This document shows positions 28,845 to 33,308 of a DNA stretch of 33,308 nt, one piece after another (within the stretch, counting starts at the first letter, position 1; the number at the start of each line of letters is the position of its first letter). Both the position numbers and the translations under genes were made by a program. The notes under the pieces were generated by a model. The model was given only the letters and a program-made list of their open reading frames with translations, was not told where the DNA came from and did no database searches. Origin of the DNA: an uncultured Phycisphaera sp. (GTDB lineage: Bacteria > Planctomycetota > Phycisphaerae > Phycisphaerales > SM1A02); assembly GCA_937919685.1 (NCBI GenBank), contig CALFOM010000254.1, positions 1 through 33,308 on the forward strand, in the 5' to 3' direction.

Positions 28845-28975
28845 ACGAGCAGCATCGACGTTCCAACGTCTTGCGATCAGTCATCGACGGGTTTTCCTCT
28901 GTTTCGGGAGTCATGAAAGTCGGTCTGGAAGGCCTGCCAGCAGTTCGAGCGCGGGCCGGGAATCAGGGGCACTGG

Positions 28976-29003
28976 TTGCCGTGGTGGAAATCCTCGCTAC
29001 CAT
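28976..29003 (+). promoter_or_regulatory. candidate promoter of tRNA-Glu
   Basis: TTGCCG (28976-28981) and TACCAT (28998-29003) are 16 bases apart and end 38 bases before the tRNA. Both match the sigma-70 boxes only partly. Confidence 0.35.
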
Positions 29004-29041
29004 GCCCCGCACGCTGGGTTTTCCCGCCCGGCCACTTGACT

Positions 29042-29116
29042 GGCCCCATCGTCTAGTCAGGTCCAGGACACCAGGTTTTCATCCTGGGAACAGGGGTTCG
29101 AATCCCCTTGGGGTCA
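29042..29116 (+). tRNA. tRNA-Glu (anticodon TTC)
   Basis: A 75-base cloverleaf: acceptor stem GGCCCCA with TGGGGTC, D arm ATCGTCTAGTCAGGTCCAGGA, anticodon stem CCAGG/CCTGG with loop TTTTCAT, and T arm AGGGG-TTCGAAT-CCCCT. The anticodon TTC reads GAA and GAG. The discriminator base is A and CCA is not encoded. Confidence 0.97.
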
Positions 29117-29122
29117 TTGCGT

Positions 29123-29145
29123 AAGTCCTTGTCAGACAAGGGCTT
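29123..29145 (+). other. hairpin directly after tRNA-Glu
   Basis: aagtccttgt and acaagggctt form a 10-bp stem (one G-U pair) with a 3-base loop, 6 bases after the tRNA. It may be a processing signal, since the real terminator lies 60 bases further on. Confidence 0.45.
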
Positions 29146-29204
29146 GCCAGGTCAGGAAATGCTCTGGAACGGTCGCCAAAACGCCGTGCCAAGCACACGA
29201 AAGA

Positions 29205-29240
29205 AACCCCGCCTAGCGATAGGCGGGGTTTTCTTTTTTT
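29205..29240 (+). terminator. terminator of tRNA-Glu
   Basis: aaccccgcct and aggcggggtt form a perfect 10-bp stem around agcgat, followed by TTCTTTTTTT. Strong, and appropriate for the tRNA transcript. Confidence 0.93.
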
Positions 29241-29388
29241 GCGCGATGGTGTTCGACGTCGGAGACGCCTGAGAAACCAGGCCTCTGAATTCCGGTCTCG
29301 TTTGATTTTGGAAGGGTGTCTCGTCGGTTTGGATTTCGGCGATGATCTGCCCGGTGGCTCGACTCGATCCCCGGGAAGGGCATGGCAC

Positions 29389-30264
29389 ATGGAGCGCCTC
29401 GTGACTCGATCAACCTGCTCGCTCACGCCGTCCGTTTCGGCGGTTCGACGCTCCTGTTTTGCGTCGTCGTGCCGTCGTGGCGTTCTGCTGTTCAGCATCA
29501 TGTCGGCGCCGTTGCTCCACGCGGGGTGTCAGTCCGTCGCGGGGACCGATCGGCGGCAGTTGAACACCTACTCGGTCGATCAGGAGATCACGCTTGGCAA
29601 CGAGGCGTACGCGGAGATGCAGGTTGGCGCCAAGGCGATCAAGTCCGGACGGGATTTCGAGATGGTGGTGCGGGTCGCGGACCGGATCGCGGCCGCGGCA
29701 GATCGACTGCATCCGGAGATCGCGAACCGTTTCGAATGGGAGGTCATCCTCATTGATGATGACGAGATCGTGAATGCCTGGGCGCTGCCCGGGGGGAAGA
29801 TGGCGGTTTACACCGGCATCCTTCCGTTCACGAAGACGGAGGACGGACTGGCCGCGGTGATGGGGCATGAAGCGGCTCATGCGATTGCGCGGCATGGTGG
29901 CGAGAACATGACGAGGCAAGGATTGGTGAGCCTCCTTGCCATCGGCGCCGCGGTCATGGTCGATCCTGAGGATCGAGTGATCGTGGCAGCTGCAGCGGGT
30001 GCGTATGGTCTGCTCGGCGAGCCGGCATTCAGCCGGGCGCAGGAATCAGAGGCCGATGAACTCGGCCTTTTTCTCACCGCGGATGCGGGGTATGACCCGC
30101 GAGAATCCGTCGCACTCTGGGAGCGGATGGGTGCCCGGGGCGGCGAGCCGCTCGAATTCCTTTCGACTCATCCCAACAGCGAGACGCGAATTCGCGACCT
30201 CGAGGCGTTGATGCCGGTTGCGATCGAGATTCAGCGAAGAAGGCTTCTCGACCGGATCGATTGA
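29389..30264 (+). CDS. M48-family metalloprotease, probable lipoprotein
   Basis: The 291-residue product has the M48 layout found in LoiP/BepA-like periplasmic proteases: YSVDQEITLGNEAYAEMQVG (61-80), the zinc motif HEAAH (160-164), and SRAQESEADELGL (215-227) carrying the third zinc ligand. There is a hydrophobic N-terminal stretch (RGVLLFSIMSAPLLHAGC) ending in Cys47, which looks like a lipoprotein site, though His at -3 is unusual. ATG 29389 is preceded by GGGAAGG; the open frame upstream overlaps the tRNA terminator and is not coding. Such enzymes act on misfolded outer-membrane proteins. It starts a plus-strand run with the acyltransferase gene. Confidence 0.87.
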   Translation: MERLVTRSTCSLTPSVSAVRRSCFASSCRRGVLLFSIMSAPLLHAGCQSVAGTDRRQLNTYSVDQEITLGNEAYAEMQVGAKAIKSGRDFEMVVRVADRIAAAADRLHPEIANRFEWEVILIDDDEIVNAWALPGGKMAVYTGILPFTKTEDGLAAVMGHEAAHAIARHGGENMTRQGLVSLLAIGAAVMVDPEDRVIVAAAAGAYGLLGEPAFSRAQESEADELGLFLTADAGYDPRESVALWERMGARGGEPLEFLSTHPNSETRIRDLEALMPVAIEIQRRRLLDRID

Positions 30265-30410
30265 GCGTCCGAGGGGCCGGCGGTTCGTCCGTTTCGTAAT
30301 GATTCGAACGCCGAATCCGGACCATATTTTCACCCCGATCTCCGCGGACCTGTCATGATGCCTGCCAAGAAGCTCGGCGGTTGCTCAATGGTGAACGCCG
30401 CGTGAGTCCA

Positions 30411-30427
30411 CCGTTCCGTTCCGTTCC
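30411..30427. repeat. 5-bp tandem repeat just before a start codon
   Basis: Three copies of ccgtt and a final cc, ending two bases before the ATG of the acyltransferase gene. It occupies the place where a Shine-Dalgarno site would be expected. Confidence 0.75.
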
Positions 30428-30429
30428 AT

Positions 30430-32349
30430 ATGGCCTCCTCTTTGAGTCGTATTTTGACCTCGAAAGACCCCATCTCACCCGTCCGGATTCCCAATCCCGG
30501 CCGCAATCGCTTTCAGCGGTTCGTGTTCGAGATGCTGCGTCCGGCGATCGATTCCGGTCTGGGGCTGAAGCAACTCAACAAGATCTACCACGAGCGGGTT
30601 CTTGCGACCGACGAGTCGCTGCCCGTCGGCGAACGCTTTCTCCGGGGGTTCAATGCTGGCTACCTCACCAGCGACGAGGAACTGGCCCGGATTCCGAAGG
30701 ATGGCCCGTTGGTGGTGGTCGCGAACCACGCGTTTGGCGGGCTCGATGCGATGGTCCTCGACGACATAGTCACGAAGGTCCGGCCGGACGTTCGATTCAT
30801 CGCCAATTCGATTCTCGCCGCAGTCCCCGCGATCGGCGACCGGATCTTTCCGGTCGATCCGTTCGGCGGTCGTGACGCGGCACGCCGGAATGCGGGGTCG
30901 ATCCGTCGTGCGAAGGATTGGATCGAGAATGGTGGAAGTCTGGCGGTTTTTCCAGCTGGCGAGGTCGCACACTCTGACTGGCGGCGCTTTTCGGTCACCG
31001 ATTCGCCTTGGAATCCGATCATCGGTCGACTGATCAAGTCGACGGGCGCGTCGGTCACTCCAGTCTTTTTCGAAGGTCGCAATTCATGGGTCTTCCAGGC
31101 TGCCGGGCTGATTCATCCCAATCTGCGAGCGGTCCTGCTGGGACGGGAATTGTTGAAGGTCCAGGGGCGTCGAGTCAGGGTTGCGATCGGGACGCCGCTT
31201 CGGGTCGACCAACTCGACCGGTTTGCTGATCCGAAGGACCTGATCGAATTCCTGCGCCTTCGAACCTTTGTGTTGCGCTCCCGGCTCGAGCGGGAGAGTT
31301 TTGAGGACAGTCCGCGTCTCCATTCAATCGTCCGCTCGATTCCAGCTCGAAGTCGGACGCCGGAGCCGGTTCGAATGGAACCCGTGGCCACCAAACCCGC
31401 GGATGCACCTTCCGATCTGGCGGCCGAGATCCTGGGGCTTCCACCCGAGCAGATTCTGGTGAAGCGAGGTGATCAACGGGTCATCTACGCGGAGGCGGAT
31501 CAGATCCCCATGGTTCTTCAGGAACTGGGTCGACTTCGCGAACTCAGTTTCCGCGCGGTGGGTGAAGGCACCGGGAACGCGTTGGACATCGATGAATACG
31601 ATCAAAGCTACCTGCATCTCGTCCTCTGGGATGAGAAGTCAAGCGGGGTCATCGGCGCCTATCGACTGGGTCGGACGGACCGGCTGATCGAAACTCACGG
31701 GATCAACGGGCTCTATACCCGCACCCTCTTCCGTTACGACGAGGATCTCATCAAGGAACTCGGACCGTCGCTCGAGATGGGGCGTTCGTTTGTCCACCCG
31801 GATTATCAGCGTCGAGTGGAGCCGTTGATGCTGCTCTGGAAGGGGATCGCTCGTTACTCGGGCAAGTTCCCGAAGTACCGCAGGCTCTTCGGTCCGGTTT
31901 CGATCAGTGCGGATTATCACGCGACGTCAACGCGGCTTCTCCTTTCGTTCCTGAATGCGACCGAACGGATCTCGAGGCTGGAGCGGCTCGTGAAGCCTCG
32001 CAATCCTTTCCGAATCAACACGCCACGTGACTGGGATCCGACGTCGCTTCGTTCGGTCCGCAGTCTCGACGACATCGATGAACTCGTCCTCGAGATCGAG
32101 CGGGGCGAACGTTCGGTCCCCGTGCTGGTCAGGCAGTATTTGAAGCTCAATGCGGTCTTTCTCGGATTCAATGTCGACCCCGACTTCAGTAACGTCGTCG
32201 ACGGGCTGGTTCTGGTCGATCTGCTGCGGATGAACCGGCGCCTCCTTCGGTTCTACATGGGCGAGGAACTCGTGGATCCTTTCCTGAAGATCCACGCCAA
32301 AGCGGATGCCGACGTCCAGGCGGAGCCTGCGAGTCAGCCGATCTTCTGA
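30430..32349 (+). CDS. OlsF-like bifunctional acyltransferase (ornithine-lipid synthase type)
   Basis: The 639-residue product joins two acyltransferases. The first (about 60-290) is a PlsC-like domain with VVANHAFGGLD (97-106, His100 and Asp106) and FPAGEVAHSD (174-183). The second (about 335-560) is a GNAT/OlsB-like domain, with VIYAEADQIPMVLQELGRLR at its entry and LEMGRSFVHPDYQR (448-461) in its core. This two-part order is that of OlsF, which makes ornithine lipids by N-acylating ornithine (second domain) and O-acylating the product (first domain). Planctomycetes are known to make ornithine lipids. It probably acts at the inner face of the cytoplasmic membrane. There is no Shine-Dalgarno site, only a ccgtt repeat. 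The amino-acid substrate could differ, since related enzymes can use other amino acids. Confidence 0.85.
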   Translation: MASSLSRILTSKDPISPVRIPNPGRNRFQRFVFEMLRPAIDSGLGLKQLNKIYHERVLATDESLPVGERFLRGFNAGYLTSDEELARIPKDGPLVVVANHAFGGLDAMVLDDIVTKVRPDVRFIANSILAAVPAIGDRIFPVDPFGGRDAARRNAGSIRRAKDWIENGGSLAVFPAGEVAHSDWRRFSVTDSPWNPIIGRLIKSTGASVTPVFFEGRNSWVFQAAGLIHPNLRAVLLGRELLKVQGRRVRVAIGTPLRVDQLDRFADPKDLIEFLRLRTFVLRSRLERESFEDSPRLHSIVRSIPARSRTPEPVRMEPVATKPADAPSDLAAEILGLPPEQILVKRGDQRVIYAEADQIPMVLQELGRLRELSFRAVGEGTGNALDIDEYDQSYLHLVLWDEKSSGVIGAYRLGRTDRLIETHGINGLYTRTLFRYDEDLIKELGPSLEMGRSFVHPDYQRRVEPLMLLWKGIARYSGKFPKYRRLFGPVSISADYHATSTRLLLSFLNATERISRLERLVKPRNPFRINTPRDWDPTSLRSVRSLDDIDELVLEIERGERSVPVLVRQYLKLNAVFLGFNVDPDFSNVVDGLVLVDLLRMNRRLLRFYMGEELVDPFLKIHAKADADVQAEPASQPIF

Positions 32350-32401
32350 TCGACGCGCCGTTGAAACAACACGGCCGCATCATTCGATCTCCCATGATCT
32401 A

Positions 32402-32431
32402 TTCTAAATGCTCTAAATGCTCCAATGCTCC
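32402..32431. repeat. 9-bp tandem repeat before the last gene
   Basis: ttctaaatg, ctctaaatg and ctccaatg form two and a half to three imperfect copies. They lie between the acyltransferase stop and the next gene. Confidence 0.75.
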
Positions 32432-32455
32432 GAGGAGAGGACTTGAAGGGCTAGA

Positions 32456-33301
32456 GTGGCGGCCATGATTCCGTTTCGAATCAGTCCGGCCCGACTTTGG
32501 CTCGCGATCCTCTTCCTCGCTGTTCCCGGTTCGTTCGGCGCGGAAGGGCAGGTTCTCGAAGAAGTGGCCCCGAAGGAGATTTCGGTCTGGCCGGTCGACT
32601 CGGTCGGAGTCGCGCTGTCGGCGCGAGTCGCCGAGGGTCCCTTCGTCGATGCGACCGATCCCGCCCTCGAGCCGATCATCGACGAAATCAGTGGCTGGCC
32701 TGCGCTGCGGGTGAAGTCGACAGGAGGGGACGCGGTGCACTTCTCCGAGATCAAATCAATCGACGAGGTGGGTCGACTGGTTGAAATCGAGGGCATCATT
32801 CGTCAGGTGTCCAACCTTCAGGGATCTGGGAAGGGGCCGCTACCGCTACAGGAATGGGCGATCGAGATGACGGATGGCAGCATCGCCATCGTCGTCACCA
32901 CCGTGGAATCAAGCGGCCTCACGGTCGGACGGCGAGTCGGATTCCTCGGGCGATATTCGGGGAGCATCGAGACACGGTCGCGGGATGGCCAGATTCGATC
33001 ATGGCCTCTGGTGATCGGTCGTGTTCGCCACCTTTCGGATGACGGCGGCTGGATCGGACTTCCGTTCTTCGTCCTGCTGCTCGGTGGTACTGTCCTCTTC
33101 CTTCGTCGCCGAGCCGCGACCGCTCGCCATTCGTCACCGATCATCCGGGAAGGTCGATCCGGCTCGGAAGACGGTGGAACGGGAGTGGAACTCGTCGCGG
33201 AGCCGATGTCTCTCCCGACGGATCCCGCCGACGCCCTTGAAGCGTTGGCGGGACAGGCAGACGCAGCGCCCCGCAGCACACCGGCGAAGGATGCGGGATG
33301 A
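32456..33301 (+). CDS. hypothetical anchored protein with OB-like extracytoplasmic domain
   Basis: The 281-residue product has an N-terminal signal peptide (MIPFRISPARLWLAILFLAV ...) and a membrane segment near residues 200-217 (GLPFFVLLLGGTVLFL) followed by RRR, so the middle should face outward and the tail the cytoplasm. The middle has beta strands like an OB fold (GRLVEIEGIIRQVSN, TVGRRVGFLGRYSG). The tail is Ala/Pro/Glu-rich and low in structure. GTG 32456 has AAGGG five bases upstream, and ATG 32465 is the alternative. No named family recognised. Its stop overlaps the start of the next gene (ATGA at 33298-33301), indicating an operon that leaves the window. Confidence 0.7.
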   Translation: MAAMIPFRISPARLWLAILFLAVPGSFGAEGQVLEEVAPKEISVWPVDSVGVALSARVAEGPFVDATDPALEPIIDEISGWPALRVKSTGGDAVHFSEIKSIDEVGRLVEIEGIIRQVSNLQGSGKGPLPLQEWAIEMTDGSIAIVVTTVESSGLTVGRRVGFLGRYSGSIETRSRDGQIRSWPLVIGRVRHLSDDGGWIGLPFFVLLLGGTVLFLRRRAATARHSSPIIREGRSGSEDGGTGVELVAEPMSLPTDPADALEALAGQADAAPRSTPAKDAG

Positions 33302-33308
33302 TCAGATC
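33298..33308 (+). CDS. start of a further gene, cut by the window end
   Basis: ATG at 33298 overlaps the stop of the preceding gene (ATGA). Only three codons are visible, so nothing can be said of the product. Confidence 0.4.

Noticed and set aside
30355-30405. 16-codon ORF (MMPAKKLGGCSMVNAA) upstream of the acyltransferase gene
   Set aside because: A leader peptide was considered, but there is no run of regulatory codons and no attenuator hairpin.

Overview
The window is GC-rich, densely coding, and carries only chromosomal housekeeping and cell-envelope genes. Several traits point to the Planctomycetota, most likely the Phycisphaerae, probably from an uncultured lineage. These are lipid A synthesis by LpxA, a long PurF-type amidotransferase, a plant-like zincless Fpg, an OlsF-like ornithine-lipid synthase, an unlinked rpsD, few Shine-Dalgarno sites, and many planctomycete-style hypothetical proteins. 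The assignment rests on gene character only; no phylogeny was run. I saw no phage genes, transposase, CRISPR array or toxin-antitoxin pair.

Layout. (1) 1-3408, minus strand: a ThuA-like secreted protein, a 3D-domain protein and mutS, which leaves the window just before its Walker A motif. (2) 3409-4264: a mostly non-coding stretch with tRNA-Ala(CGC), its terminator and a second orphan hairpin. (3) 4265-9095, plus strand: a ZIP metal transporter, a small acidic protein, ileS and a doubtful short ORF. (4) 9301-15312, minus strand: a Trbp111/MetRS-beta-like tRNA-binding protein, a PpiD/SurA-like anchored protein, rpsD, a poorly defined stretch ending in a strong terminator, and a long purF-type gene. 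(5) 15335-18840: a planctomycete-type hypothetical (+), a YycJ-like metallo-hydrolase overlapping lpxA (-), and lipB (+). (6) 18881-28844, minus strand: an OmpH/Skp-like chaperone, lepA, a zinc-ribbon membrane protein, fpg, a secreted protein, a second zinc-ribbon membrane protein, a small membrane protein, rimO, a nucleoside phosphorylase-NadD fusion and a small anchored protein. (7) 29042-33308, plus strand: tRNA-Glu(TTC), an M48 metalloprotease, an OlsF-like double acyltransferase, an anchored hypothetical and the first bases of a further gene.

Themes. Translation and its quality control are heavily represented (ileS, tRNA-binding protein, S4, LepA, RimO, two tRNAs). Envelope building is the second theme (LpxA, OmpH/Skp-like, PpiD-like, OlsF-like, M48). 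DNA repair is present as MutS and Fpg, and cofactor metabolism as LipB and NadD. Translational coupling by 4-base overlaps is clear for fpg/zinc-ribbon protein/lepA (ATGA, TTGA) and for lpxA/metallo-hydrolase (GTGA).

The most unexpected structure is a recurring class of short tandem repeats (units of 5-12 bp, 2-7 copies, mostly with a CATG or GATC core) at gene borders. Some supply stop codons, a start codon, or the whole beginning of a signal peptide. The most unusual protein is the phosphorylase-NadD fusion.
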